Shown here: in pieces, positions 53,868-63,079 of the stretch
How positions within the stretch are numbered: the stretch's first letter is position 1
Layout: every line of letters starts with the position of its first letter
Assembly (NCBI RefSeq): GCF_023155745.1
Contig: NZ_JAKNUS010000002.1
Location: forward strand, 186,001-250,000
Origin: Microbacterium kunmingense
GTDB lineage: Bacteria > Actinomycetota > Actinomycetes > Actinomycetales > Microbacteriaceae
DNA: 64,000 nucleotides
Direction: 5' to 3'
Notes under the pieces: model-generated
Told to the model about the DNA's origin: nothing
Seen by the model: only the letters and a program-made list of their open reading frames with translations
Databases searched by the model: none
Program-made: the position numbers and the translations under genes

Positions 53868-55453
53868 ACGCCACCCCGTCCCGCGTGCACGCCGTGGTCG
53901 TCGGCAGCGGCATCGCCGGGCTCACCGCCGCACTGCATGCCGTCTCCGGCGGCTCCACGGTGACCCTCGTCACCAAGGACGTCCTCGAGCACGCCAACAC
54001 CCGCTACGCCCAGGGCGGCATCGCCGGCGTCATGTTCGACGACGACCGCGTCGAAGACCACATCTGCGACACCCTCACCGCCGGTGCAGGTCTCAGCGAC
54101 CCCGACGCCGTCCGCGTCCTCGCCGAGGAGGGACCGGCCCGCATCCGCGACCTCATCGCCCTGGGCGTGGCGTTCGACCGCGCGCCCGACGGCAGCCTGG
54201 TGAAGGGGCTCGAAGCGGCGCACTCGTATCCGAGGATCCTCCACGCGGGAGGGGATGCCACCGGGACCGCCGTCGAGAAGGCTCTCGTCGCGCGTCTTCG
54301 CGAGAGCGGAGCGACGGTGATCGAGCACGCCTTCCTCGTCGACCTCGTCGTGGAGGACGGCCGCGTGCGCGGCGTGGACCTCCTCGTCGGAGAATCCACA
54401 CACCGCGAGGGCGTCCGGCGCCGGCTCCTCGCCGACGCCGTGGTCCTCGCCACCGGCGGCGCCGGAGAGCTCTTCTCCCACTCCACGAACCCGGCGGTGG
54501 CCACCGGCGACGGCATCGCCGCGGCGCTTCGCGCGGGCGCCGCGGTCGCCGATCTGGAGTTCTTCCAGTTCCACCCGACGGTGCTGCCCCCCGACGATCG
54601 GGGCGAGGCCTTCCTCGTCTCCGAGGCCGTCCGGGGCGAAGGGGCCACGCTCATCGACGACACGGGCCGCCGCTTCGCCTTCGACGTCCACCCCGACGGC
54701 GATCTCGCGCCCCGCGACGTCGTCGCCCGGGCGATCGCCGACCGGATGGCCCGCCAGGGAGGACGCCCCGTGCGTCTGGATGCCACGCACCTGCGTCCCA
54801 CACTCGCCGAACGTCGTGCGTTCCTCGCGCGCCGCTTCCCCACGATCGACGCCGCCGTGCGCCGTCGGGGCTGGGACTGGGCCGCCGAGCCCGTGCCCGT
54901 CACCCCTGCGGCCCACTACCTCATGGGGGGAGTCGTCACAGACCTGCACGGCCGCACCTCGCTCCCGCGGCTCTACGCGGTCGGTGAGGTCGCCCGCACC
55001 GGGGTCCACGGTGCGAACAGGCTGGCATCGAACTCGCTGCTGGAGGGCGCGGTCTTCGGCGCACGCACGGGCGACGTCCTCGCGAGGGACGTCATGGGCG
55101 GCTGGCCGCCCATCACGACCCCCCCACCCGCCGTCGCCGGCCTTCCCGCGCTTCCCATCGCGGTGGTCACCCCTCCGCCGTTCGATCGCGCGGCCCTCCA
55201 GGAGCTCCTCTGGACCCGAGCAGGCCTCGTCCGCACCGAACGAGGACTCGCCGAGGCGGCGTCGATCCTCCGCGCGTGGAGCGCCGTGACCTCCGAGCCC
55301 GTGACCGAGAACGACCACGAGGACGCCAACCTCCTCCTCGTCGGCGCTCACCTCGTCGCCGCGGCGCGCGCGCGCCGGGAATCGGTGGGCGCGCATCTGC
55401 GCGCCGACCAGCCGGCGCCCGCCGCGTCGATCACCCGGGCGGCGTCATGCTGA
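53864..55453 (+). CDS. nadB: L-aspartate oxidase
   Basis: 529-residue flavoenzyme giving iminoaspartate to NadA. FAD-binding GSGIAGLTAALHA is at about 14-26, followed by TRYAQGGIAGV, LATGGAGELF, EFFQFHPTVL, SEAVRGEGA and NRLASNSLLEG. The C-terminal helical domain is present and ends in a short Ala-rich tail. ATG 53864 overlaps the nadA stop by 4 nt, and the 3' end overlaps nadC by 7 nt. Confidence 0.95.
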   Translation: MNATPSRVHAVVVGSGIAGLTAALHAVSGGSTVTLVTKDVLEHANTRYAQGGIAGVMFDDDRVEDHICDTLTAGAGLSDPDAVRVLAEEGPARIRDLIALGVAFDRAPDGSLVKGLEAAHSYPRILHAGGDATGTAVEKALVARLRESGATVIEHAFLVDLVVEDGRVRGVDLLVGESTHREGVRRRLLADAVVLATGGAGELFSHSTNPAVATGDGIAAALRAGAAVADLEFFQFHPTVLPPDDRGEAFLVSEAVRGEGATLIDDTGRRFAFDVHPDGDLAPRDVVARAIADRMARQGGRPVRLDATHLRPTLAERRAFLARRFPTIDAAVRRRGWDWAAEPVPVTPAAHYLMGGVVTDLHGRTSLPRLYAVGEVARTGVHGANRLASNSLLEGAVFGARTGDVLARDVMGGWPPITTPPPAVAGLPALPIAVVTPPPFDRAALQELLWTRAGLVRTERGLAEAASILRAWSAVTSEPVTENDHEDANLLLVGAHLVAAARARRESVGAHLRADQPAPAASITRAASC

Positions 55454-56313
55454 CCCCCGCCGTCATCGATCGCGTCGTCGCCGCGGCCCTCGCCGAGGAC
55501 GCACCCTGGGGCGACCTGACGAGCTCCGCCTTCATCCCCGACGACGCCACCGCCCGCGCCGAGCTGGTGGCCCGCGAAGCCGGGGTCGCCAGCGGACTGG
55601 CGGTCTTCGCGGCGGCTTTCCGCCTGACCGACCCGGCGATCACCGTGACGGTCCTCATCGAGGACGGCGCGCCGTTCGCGCCGGGAACCGTGCTCGCCGT
55701 CGTCGACGGCCCCGCCCGTGGCATCCTCACCGCGGAGCGGATCGGGTTGAACCTGATGCAGCGGATGTCGGGGATCGCCACCCTCACCGCCCGCTACGTC
55801 GCCGAGGTGGCGAACACCCGCGCCCGCATCGTCGACACGCGCAAGACGACACCCGGGCTGCGGGTCCTCGAGCGTCAGGCGGTCCGCGACGGCGGAGGCC
55901 ACAACCACCGGTTTTCGCTGTCGGATGCGGTGATGGTGAAGGACAATCACCTCGCGGTCCTCACCGCGGGCGGCGCCTCGGTCACCGAGGCCCTCCGCAC
56001 CGCGATGTCGACCCTCCCCCACACCACCCACGTCGAGGTGGAGGTGGACCGGCTCGACCAGATCGAACCCGTCCTCGCCGCGGGGGTGGACACGATCATG
56101 CTCGACAACTTCTCGCCGGACGACCTCCGCCGGGGGGTCGCGCTCATCGCCGGCCGCGCCGTCGTGGAGGCATCCGGCGGCGTGACGCTGGAGACCGTGC
56201 GCGCCATCGCCGAGACCGGCGTGGACGTCATCTCCGTCGGGGCCCTCACGCACTCCGCCCGGGCACTGGATCTGGGCCTGGACATCCGGATCTCGGCGCC
56301 GGACGCGGGATGA
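55447..56313 (+). CDS. nadC: Nicotinate-nucleotide diphosphorylase (carboxylating)
   Basis: 288-residue quinolinate phosphoribosyltransferase. RIVDTRKTTPGLRVLERQAV, GGGHNHRFSLSDAVMVKDNH and VEASGGVTLETVR are the active-site signatures. It completes the quinolinate branch to nicotinate mononucleotide. ATG 55447 overlaps the nadB stop by 7 nt. Confidence 0.95.
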   Translation: MLTPAVIDRVVAAALAEDAPWGDLTSSAFIPDDATARAELVAREAGVASGLAVFAAAFRLTDPAITVTVLIEDGAPFAPGTVLAVVDGPARGILTAERIGLNLMQRMSGIATLTARYVAEVANTRARIVDTRKTTPGLRVLERQAVRDGGGHNHRFSLSDAVMVKDNHLAVLTAGGASVTEALRTAMSTLPHTTHVEVEVDRLDQIEPVLAAGVDTIMLDNFSPDDLRRGVALIAGRAVVEASGGVTLETVRAIAETGVDVISVGALTHSARALDLGLDIRISAPDAG

Positions 56314-56316
56314 CCC

Positions 56317-57462
56317 ATGTCGCTGCTGTATCTGGACAACGCCGCCACGACACCGGTGCGCCCGGAGGTCCTCGAGGCCATGGCGCCCTACCTCACCCGC
56401 TGGTTCGGCAACGCCTCCAGCCACCACACCGTCGGCGAGACGGCGGCCGCTGCGCTGGATGACGCGCGGGCGCGCGTCGCTCGCGTGGTCGGGATGCGCG
56501 CGAGCGATGTCATCTTCACCTCGGGCGGCACCGAGTCGGACAATCTCGCGGTGAAGGGCATCGCCGTCGCCGCCCGGCAGAACCGGGGCGCGAGGCACGT
56601 GGTGACCTCGCCGATCGAGCACGAGGCGATCCTGGAGTCGGTGGACCACCTCCGTCGGATCCACGGCTTCGCGGTGACCATGCTGCCCGTCGACCACCAC
56701 GGACGGATCGACCCGGGCACGGTCGACGATGCGATCCGGGAGGACACGGCCCTGGTCGCGGTCGGCTACGCGAACAACGAAGTGGGCACGGTGCAGGATG
56801 TCGCCGCGATCGCCGCCGCGACCTCGGCGCGGCGCGTCCCCCTCCACCTCGATGCGGTGCAGGCCGCGGGATGGCTGCCGCTCGCCGGCACCGGCGCGGA
56901 CAGCCTGGCGATCGCCGGCCACAAGCTCGGCGCCCCGAAGGGCACCGGCGCGCTCGCGATCCGGGGGCGCGTGCCCCTGGAACCGCTGTTCCACGGCGGG
57001 GGTCAGGAACGCGGGCGCCGCAGCGGCACCGAGGACGTCGCCGGCGCCGTCGCCCTGGCCACCGCGCTGGAACTGGCCGAAGCAGAACGGGAAGGCGACA
57101 GCACGCGGGTGGGCGCCGCCCGCGACCGCTTCATCGCGGCCGTGCTTCAGCGCGTGCCCGAGGCCCGGGTCACCGGACACCCCGTCCAGCGGCTCCCCGG
57201 GACGGCGAGCTTCGTGTTCCCGGGCACCTCGGGAGAGGCGATCCTGCTCGAACTCGAGCGGCGCGGGGTCGTGTCCTCGAGCGGATCGGCGTGCGCCGCC
57301 GGCAGCGACGAACCCTCGCACGTCGTGCTGGCGATGGGGTACGAGCCCGAGGTCGCCCAGACCGCCGTGCGGTTCACCCTCCCCCACGAGCCCGCGGTTG
57401 ACGCCGACGACCTCGCCGCCCGGGTGGCCGCGGCCGTTCGGGCGGTACGATCAGCCTCGTGA
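56317..57462 (+). CDS. Cysteine desulfurase (NifS/IscS family)
   Basis: 381-residue PLP enzyme that releases sulfur from cysteine. The N-terminus LYLDNAATTPVRPEVLEAM, PLP Lys in AGHKLGAPKGTGAL and reactive Cys loop SSGSACAAGSDEPSHV are all intact. Located 3 bp behind nadC, it probably delivers sulfur to the NadA cluster, a linkage also seen in other bacteria; it could also serve tRNA thiolation. Confidence 0.93.
   Translation: MSLLYLDNAATTPVRPEVLEAMAPYLTRWFGNASSHHTVGETAAAALDDARARVARVVGMRASDVIFTSGGTESDNLAVKGIAVAARQNRGARHVVTSPIEHEAILESVDHLRRIHGFAVTMLPVDHHGRIDPGTVDDAIREDTALVAVGYANNEVGTVQDVAAIAAATSARRVPLHLDAVQAAGWLPLAGTGADSLAIAGHKLGAPKGTGALAIRGRVPLEPLFHGGGQERGRRSGTEDVAGAVALATALELAEAEREGDSTRVGAARDRFIAAVLQRVPEARVTGHPVQRLPGTASFVFPGTSGEAILLELERRGVVSSSGSACAAGSDEPSHVVLAMGYEPEVAQTAVRFTLPHEPAVDADDLAARVAAAVRAVRSAS
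57446..57451 (+). promoter_or_regulatory. Internal -10 box for the glycosyltransferase gene (leaderless)
   Basis: TACGAT inside the 3' end of the desulfurase gene with a 7-nt spacer to GTG 57459, allowing expression independent of the nad operon. Confidence 0.45.
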
Positions 57463-58418
57463 CACCCGCCCTCACCGTCATCGTCCCGGGCTTCGATGTC
57501 GGGCCCTGGGCGGGTGAAGCGCTGGCGTCGCTGCGGGCGCAGTCCTTCCGGGACTGGCGCGCCGTCCTCGTCGATGACGGATCCACCGACGACACCCCCG
57601 AGATCTTCGCGCGGACAGCTGCGGAGGACGACCGCTTCCGCGTGATCCGACACCCCCGGCAGCGGGGCCTCGCCGCCGCGCGCAACACCGGGCTCGCCGC
57701 CGTCGACACCCCCTACCTCGCCTTCCTCGACGGCGACGACCGATTCACACCCACGGCGCTGGAGCGCCTCCTCGCCGTGCTCGACGACACCGGCAGCGAC
57801 TTCGTCGCGGGCGCCTATGTGCGTTTGCGCCCCGCACCCCCCGCGGCCCCCGACGGGCCGGTGACCTACACCCCCGGTGCGGTCCAGCCGTGGGTCGCCG
57901 CCGCCACCGACCCCGAGCGGCGCCGGACGTCGCTCGACGAGCACCCCGCGGCATCCGGGAACATCGTCGCCTGGTCCAAGGTCAGCCGGCGCGATTTCTG
58001 GCAGCGAGCCGGGCTGTCCTTCCCCGAGGGTCGGCTGTACGAGGACCAGATTCTCGCGCAGCGGATGTACGCCGCCGCGCGATCGTTCGACGTCATCCCC
58101 GATGTGGTGGTTCAGTGGCGCGAACGGGCGGACGGATCGTCGATCACGCAGCACCGGGAGGCCCTGCCGGTACTCCGCGACTACCTCCACGGCCTGCGCG
58201 GGGGCCTGGATGTTCTGGATGCCGCGGGGCGGCCGGCCGCGGTGCGGGCCCGGATCGAGCTCATCATGACACTGGACCTCCCGCCCCTCGTGACGATCGC
58301 CCGTACGCACCCCGACGACGCCTACCGGCGGGCGCTGGGGGCCTTCGTCCGCGAGCTGCAGAGCCGGGGGTCGGCGCGCCTGCTCACGGCGGAGCAGTCG
58401 GCGGCGGCCCTCTGGTGA
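57459..58418 (+). CDS. Glycosyltransferase family 2
   Basis: 319-residue GT-A fold enzyme. ALTVIVPGFDVGPW starts the fold, LVDDGSTDDTPE (about 38-48) binds the nucleotide, and the DxD-like motif FLDGDDRF is at about 89-96. EDQILAQRMY corresponds to the catalytic acidic region. It probably adds a sugar to a cell-surface polymer; donor and acceptor are unknown. GTG overlaps the desulfurase stop by 4 nt. Confidence 0.9.
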   Translation: MTPALTVIVPGFDVGPWAGEALASLRAQSFRDWRAVLVDDGSTDDTPEIFARTAAEDDRFRVIRHPRQRGLAAARNTGLAAVDTPYLAFLDGDDRFTPTALERLLAVLDDTGSDFVAGAYVRLRPAPPAAPDGPVTYTPGAVQPWVAAATDPERRRTSLDEHPAASGNIVAWSKVSRRDFWQRAGLSFPEGRLYEDQILAQRMYAAARSFDVIPDVVVQWRERADGSSITQHREALPVLRDYLHGLRGGLDVLDAAGRPAAVRARIELIMTLDLPPLVTIARTHPDDAYRRALGAFVRELQSRGSARLLTAEQSAAALW

Positions 58419-58451
58419 GCGCCGGGCATCACCGCGCGCAGGGATCGGCGG

Positions 58452-60500
58452 TCAGGGCAGCGGACGGTCGGGAAGGACGACGACGGGTTCGGTGAGGAGT
58501 CGCGCCACCTCCTGGCGATCTCGCCGGAGCTCCGCCTCGACCTGTGCGTCCGCCGCATCGTCGGGTGCGCGGTCCGCCCGCCGGTCGGGAAGATCGGCCG
58601 GCTCATCGGCCGCCTCCGCCTCCAGCACCCGCGTCGTCGCGAGCTGCTGGGCGGCGAGCTCGGCGTAGAGCCCGCCCGCCGCCACGAGATCGCTGTGCGT
58701 GCCGGACTCGACGATCCGCCCGGCCTCGATCACGTGGATGACGTCGGCGGCGATCACCGTCGACAGCCGGTGGGCGATCGAGAGGGTGGTGCGGCCCCGG
58801 GCCGCCGCGTCCAGCGCCTCCTGCACGACGCGCTCGGATACGGTGTCCAGCGCCGAGGTCGCCTCATCGAGGAGCAGGACGGGCGGATCCTTCAGCAACA
58901 CGCGGGCGATGGCGATGCGCTGCTTCTCCCCGCCCGAGAGCCGATAGCCGCGCTCGCCCACGACGGTGTCGTACCCCCTCTCGAATCCGGCGATGACGTG
59001 GTGGATGTTGGCCGCCCGGCACGCGGCCTCGAGCTCTTCGTCGGTCGCGTCGGGTTTGGCGTAGCGGAGGTTCTGCCGGATCGTGGCGTGGAAGAGGTAG
59101 GTCTCCTGCGAGACGATGCCGATCCGATCGATGATCGACTCCTGGGTGAGGTGACGCACGTTCTCGCCGGCGAACAGCACCGCACCCTCGCTCGCCTCGT
59201 ACAGGCGCGGGGTCAGGTAGAGCACCGTCGTCTTCCCGGCTCCCGACGGGCCGACGAAGGCGACGTGCTGCCCGGGCTCGGCCGTGAAGGAGACGCGTGC
59301 CAGGGTCGGGCGCCTCCCCGGTGCCGCGTCGGGGTAGCGGAACACGACGTCGCGGAACTCGATCCGACCGAGCGGACCCGGCGCCTCGGCGACGTCGATC
59401 GCGTCGGGGGTGTCGCTGATGGCGGGCGTGAGGTCGAGGTACTCGAAGATGCGGGCGAACAGGGCGGCGGAGGTCTGCAGATCCAGGGCCACGCGCATGA
59501 GACCCATGAGCGGCATGAGGAGGCGCGCCTGCACCGTGGTGAACGCCACGATCGTCCCCGCGGTGATGGCATCGGCGCCGCCGGTGACGAGGAGCCCGGC
59601 CACGAGGTAGATGAGCGCCGGGACGCTCGACATGAGCACCTGGACGACGGCGAAGAAGCCCTGCCCGCTCATCGCCCGGCGCACCTGCAGCCGCACCTGG
59701 TTGACGTTCTCGTCCGCGTAACGCGCCGACTCGGTGCGTTGGCGGTTGAACGACTTCGACAGCAGGATCCCCGACACGCTCAGCGTCTCCTGCGTGATGG
59801 AGGTCAGCTCCGAGAGGGACTCCTGCGTCTCTCCGGCGATCCTGGCGCGGACCTGACCCACGCGACGCTGCACGATCACGAGGAAGGGCATCATCACGAC
59901 CGCGATGATCGTGAGGCGCCAGTCGATGATGATCATCGCGACGAGGGACGCGATGACCGTGACGACGTTCCCGAGGATGCTGGTGACGGTGTTCGTGAGC
60001 ACCCCGGACACCCCGCCGACGTCGTTCTGGAGCCGGGATTGGATCACGCCCGTCTTCGTCCGGGTGAAGAAGGCGAGCTCCATGGCCTGGAGGTGGTCGA
60101 ACAGGCGCACGCGCAGATCGCCGGTCACGCGGTTGCCCACCGTCGAGGTCAGCCACGTCTGGGCGACCCCGAGGACCGCGGAGAGGAGGAACAGCCCGAT
60201 CATGATCGCGACGAGCCGGGCGAGGAGAGGGATGTCGGGCGACCCGCCGCCGACGGGGAACAGGGCGTCGTCGAAGATGCGCTGCACGAGCAGCGGCGGG
60301 ATCACCGCGACGCCGGCTCCGACGATGACGAGGATGCCGGTGAGCGTGATGCGCCCGAGGTAGGGCCGGAAGAGGGCGACGACCCGGCGGCCCAGGTTCG
60401 GGATCTTCGGCGCCTCGGCGTTCAGCCGGCGCTGCGCCTCGATGTCGACCGGCCGGAAGCCGCCCGGGGGACCCCCGCCGCCACCTCCGCGCATGCTCAC
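58452..60500 (-). CDS. ABC transporter, fused permease and ATPase (exporter type)
   Basis: 682-residue half-transporter. A Gly-rich N-terminus (RGGGGGGPPGGFRP) precedes six membrane helices (about 45-340) and a nucleotide-binding domain with GPSGAGKTT, RLSGGEKQRIAIARVLL and VLLLDEATSALD. A charged C-terminal tail of about 60 residues follows. It probably homodimerises to export lipids or drugs. GTG 60500 is chosen because TAGGCT lies 7 nt upstream; ATG 60494 is two codons in. Confidence 0.92.
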   Translation of the reverse strand: MSMRGGGGGGPPGGFRPVDIEAQRRLNAEAPKIPNLGRRVVALFRPYLGRITLTGILVIVGAGVAVIPPLLVQRIFDDALFPVGGGSPDIPLLARLVAIMIGLFLLSAVLGVAQTWLTSTVGNRVTGDLRVRLFDHLQAMELAFFTRTKTGVIQSRLQNDVGGVSGVLTNTVTSILGNVVTVIASLVAMIIIDWRLTIIAVVMMPFLVIVQRRVGQVRARIAGETQESLSELTSITQETLSVSGILLSKSFNRQRTESARYADENVNQVRLQVRRAMSGQGFFAVVQVLMSSVPALIYLVAGLLVTGGADAITAGTIVAFTTVQARLLMPLMGLMRVALDLQTSAALFARIFEYLDLTPAISDTPDAIDVAEAPGPLGRIEFRDVVFRYPDAAPGRRPTLARVSFTAEPGQHVAFVGPSGAGKTTVLYLTPRLYEASEGAVLFAGENVRHLTQESIIDRIGIVSQETYLFHATIRQNLRYAKPDATDEELEAACRAANIHHVIAGFERGYDTVVGERGYRLSGGEKQRIAIARVLLKDPPVLLLDEATSALDTVSERVVQEALDAAARGRTTLSIAHRLSTVIAADVIHVIEAGRIVESGTHSDLVAAGGLYAELAAQQLATTRVLEAEAADEPADLPDRRADRAPDDAADAQVEAELRRDRQEVARLLTEPVVVLPDRPLP

Positions 60501-60507
60501 CTTCGCC

Positions 60508-60513
60508 AGCCTA
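60508..60513 (-). promoter_or_regulatory. -10 box of the ABC exporter gene (leaderless)
   Basis: Minus-strand TAGGCT with a 7-nt spacer to GTG at 60500. Its -35 region must overlap the divergent promoter. Confidence 0.55.
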
Positions 60514-60538
60514 CTGACGCCCACCGACACCGGCTCGG

Positions 60539-60544
60539 TAGGGT
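60539..60544 (+). promoter_or_regulatory. -10 box of the small acidic protein gene (leaderless)
   Basis: TAGGGT with a 7-nt spacer to ATG at 60552. Confidence 0.55.
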
Positions 60545-60551
60545 GGGAGGC

Positions 60552-60758
60552 ATGAGCGAGACCACGCCGGAACAGCCCGCCCGCGACGGGGAGGACCTCG
60601 CCGAGATCCGCGCCGAGATCGACGAGCTGAAGGCCGTGCCCGAGGAGGAGCTCGTCTCCCCCACCCCCGCCGGACTCCTGGCCGCCGAGCCGGAACCCGA
60701 GCCCACCGACCCGATCGGTTCGGCCGACGAAGACGTGGAGCCGACCGCAGCCTCCTGA
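60552..60758 (+). CDS. Small acidic protein of unknown function
   Basis: 68-residue, strongly acidic, Glu/Pro/Ala-rich protein (DLAEIRAEIDELKAVPEEEL, then EPEPEPTDP). A short helix around 14-35 is followed by a disordered tail. There is no signal or membrane segment. I recognise no family. The gene is supported by a leaderless promoter and by coding-like third-position G+C. Confidence 0.6.
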   Translation: MSETTPEQPARDGEDLAEIRAEIDELKAVPEEELVSPTPAGLLAAEPEPEPTDPIGSADEDVEPTAAS

Positions 60759-60776
60759 GAGCCGCGCGCGGAGGAT

Positions 60777-60822
60777 CACCTCCGACGAATTCCGCTCCGA
60801 CGGGAATGCCCTGTCGGAGGTG
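60777..60822. promoter_or_regulatory. Nested inverted repeat upstream of the MFS gene (operator or terminator)
   Basis: Perfect 10-bp arms CACCTCCGAC (60777-60786) and GTCGGAGGTG (60813-60822) enclose a second pair ATTCC/GGAAT. The right arm ends 6 bp before TAGCTT (60828-60833), a candidate -10 of the exporter gene. Confidence 0.55.
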
Positions 60823-60909
60823 CGGGTTAGCTTCAGACAGTCCTCGCGGATGCCGTGCTCACGCGCCCTCCGTTCCCTTCGCCTTCTTCCGCTCGTCCTG
60901 AGGAGCCCT

Positions 60910-62430
60910 GTGGCAGCCACCGACACCGTTCCCACCGCCGGCCCCGTCCGCGATGCCGCCGCGCCCCCCGCGACGCTCAGCCCGATCGAGAGCCGCATCA
61001 TCTGGCTCCTGCTGGCTGCCGCCTTCGTGGCGATCCTCAACGAGACGACCATGGGGATCGCCATCCCGCGTCTCATCGTCGACCTCGGCATCACCGCCGT
61101 CGCCGCGCAGTGGCTGACGACCGCGTTCATGCTCACCATGGCCGTGGTGATCCCCATCACCGGCTTCCTCCTGCGCCGATTCACCACCCGGCAGATGTTC
61201 ATCGCCGCGATGAGCCTGTTCTCCCTCGGCACCCTCATCGCGTTCCTCTCTCCGGGGTTCCCCATGCTGCTGGTGGCACGGGTGGTGCAGGCGTCGGGGA
61301 CGGCGATCATGATGCCGCTCCTGATGACGACGATCATGAACGTCGTCCCGCCGCAGTCGCGCGGACGCATGATGGGCCGCGTCAGCATCGTCATCTCCCT
61401 CGCCCCCGCGATCGGTCCCTCGCTGTCGGGATTCCTCATCGACACCGTCGGCTGGCGCTGGAACTTCGGGGTCGTGCTGCCGATCGCGTTGGTCGCCCTG
61501 GCCGTCGGCGCGATCTGGATCCGCAACCTCGGCGAGACCACGCGCGCGCCGATCGACGTGATCTCGGTGATTCTGTCCGCCTTCGGATTCGGGGGCCTGG
61601 TCTACGGCCTCAGCCAGATCGGCGGTGCCGCCGAGGCCCACGGCGGCACCGCCGCCGAGGCCGCGACGGCGTCCACGACGGCGACCGTCTCGCTCATCGT
61701 CGCCTTCTCGGTCGGCGTGCTCGCGCTGGTGCTGTTCGCGTGGCGTCAGGTGCGTCTGCAGCGCAGCGACGACGCCCTGCTCGACCTGCGGGTGTTCACG
61801 TTCCGCAACTTCAGCCTCGCGACCGGCCACATGACGCTGCTGTCTGCGGCGTTCTTCGGCATCATCACCGTGCTGCCGCTGTACGCCCAGAACGTGGTGG
61901 GTCTCGACCCCTTCATGTCCGGCCTCATCGTCCTGCCCGGCGCGCTCGCGATGGGCCTCGCCGGACCGATCGTCGGGCGCATCTACGACCGGTACGGCAC
62001 GCGGGTGCTGCTCGTCCCCGGCACGGTCATCGCCGTCGGCATGCTCTGGGCCTTCACCACCTTCACCGCCACGACCCCCGTGTGGGCGATCGCCGTCGGA
62101 CAGACCGCACTGTCGATCGGCCTCGCGCTGTCGTTCACCCCGCTCTTCACCGCGTCGCTCGCCTCCCTCGACCGGAAGTACTACTCCTACGGCTCCGCGG
62201 TCGTCGGGACGGTGCAGCAGGTCGCCGGCGCAGCGGGCATCGCCCTGTTCATCACGGTCATGTCGAGCGTGCATTCCGCCGCCGAAGCGGCAGGCGCGCC
62301 CGACGCGGGTGCCCAGGGCGCGCACGCGGCGTTCCTCCTGGCTGCCATCGTGTCGATCCCGCTGCTGTTCAGCGCCTTCCTCGTGCGCAAGCCCGCGGAC
62401 GAGGGGCTGCCGATCCCGGCCGCACACTGA
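60910..62430 (+). CDS. MFS drug:proton antiporter (DHA2/EmrB-QacA type)
   Basis: 506-residue major facilitator with about 14 helices. The N-terminal half has LNETTMGIAIPRLIVDLGI (motif D1 region) and GFLLRRFTTRQMF (motif A). PAIGPSLSGFLIDTVGWRWNF is motif C, typical of drug exporters. Substrates are unknown. GTG 60910 is preceded by GAGGAG 4-5 nt upstream and gives the natural N-terminus VAATDTVPTAGP. Confidence 0.92.
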   Translation: MAATDTVPTAGPVRDAAAPPATLSPIESRIIWLLLAAAFVAILNETTMGIAIPRLIVDLGITAVAAQWLTTAFMLTMAVVIPITGFLLRRFTTRQMFIAAMSLFSLGTLIAFLSPGFPMLLVARVVQASGTAIMMPLLMTTIMNVVPPQSRGRMMGRVSIVISLAPAIGPSLSGFLIDTVGWRWNFGVVLPIALVALAVGAIWIRNLGETTRAPIDVISVILSAFGFGGLVYGLSQIGGAAEAHGGTAAEAATASTTATVSLIVAFSVGVLALVLFAWRQVRLQRSDDALLDLRVFTFRNFSLATGHMTLLSAAFFGIITVLPLYAQNVVGLDPFMSGLIVLPGALAMGLAGPIVGRIYDRYGTRVLLVPGTVIAVGMLWAFTTFTATTPVWAIAVGQTALSIGLALSFTPLFTASLASLDRKYYSYGSAVVGTVQQVAGAAGIALFITVMSSVHSAAEAAGAPDAGAQGAHAAFLLAAIVSIPLLFSAFLVRKPADEGLPIPAAH

Positions 62431-62519
62431 GGCGTAGCGGCCCGGAGCCGACGGGGCAACCCCGGGCACGCGGACGAGCGGCCGGCCTAGCGTGGGTGCA
62501 CCCCACGAAAGGATGAATC

Positions 62520-63068
62520 ATGGCCGATCTCACGGGCAAGACCGTCGCCTTCCTCCTCACGGACGGCTACGAGGACAGCGAGCTGACCAGCCCCTGGCAG
62601 GCGGTGACCGGCGCCGGCGCACGGGCGGACCTGGTCTCCCCCGCATCCGGCAGCGTCACGGGCAAGAAGGGTCATGAGCAGGCGGTCGACATCGCGGTCA
62701 GCGGCGCCGACGCATCGTCCTACGACGCGCTCGTCCTCCCCGGGGGCGTCGTGAACGCGGATCACCTGAGAATGGATGAGGCGGCGGTGGCATTCGCCCG
62801 CGAGTTCTTCGCCCAGCACAAGCCCGTCGGCGTCATCTGCCACGGCGCCTGGATCCTCATCGAGGCGGGTGCCGTGGATGGTCGCACGCTCACCAGCTAC
62901 CCGAGCCTGAAGACCGACCTGAAGAACGCCGGAGCCCGGTGGGTGGACGAGGAGGTCGTCATCGACCAGGGCCTGGTGTCGAGCCGGACGCCCGATGACC
63001 TCCCCGCGTTCAACGCCAAGGTCGTCGAAGAGATCGCGGAGGGGACGCACTCCGGTCAGACGCTCTGA
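62520..63068 (+). CDS. DJ-1/PfpI family protein
   Basis: 182-residue class I glutamine-amidotransferase-like protein of the PfpI/YraA group. The N-terminus TGKTVAFLLTDGYEDSELT carries the conserved Glu, and VGVICHGAWILIEAG holds the nucleophilic Cys-His pair. Members are proposed proteases, glyoxalases or deglycases; activity cannot be decided here. AAAGGA lies 7 nt before ATG 62520. Confidence 0.92.
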   Translation: MADLTGKTVAFLLTDGYEDSELTSPWQAVTGAGARADLVSPASGSVTGKKGHEQAVDIAVSGADASSYDALVLPGGVVNADHLRMDEAAVAFAREFFAQHKPVGVICHGAWILIEAGAVDGRTLTSYPSLKTDLKNAGARWVDEEVVIDQGLVSSRTPDDLPAFNAKVVEEIAEGTHSGQTL

Positions 63069-63079
63069 CCGCGAGGGCT

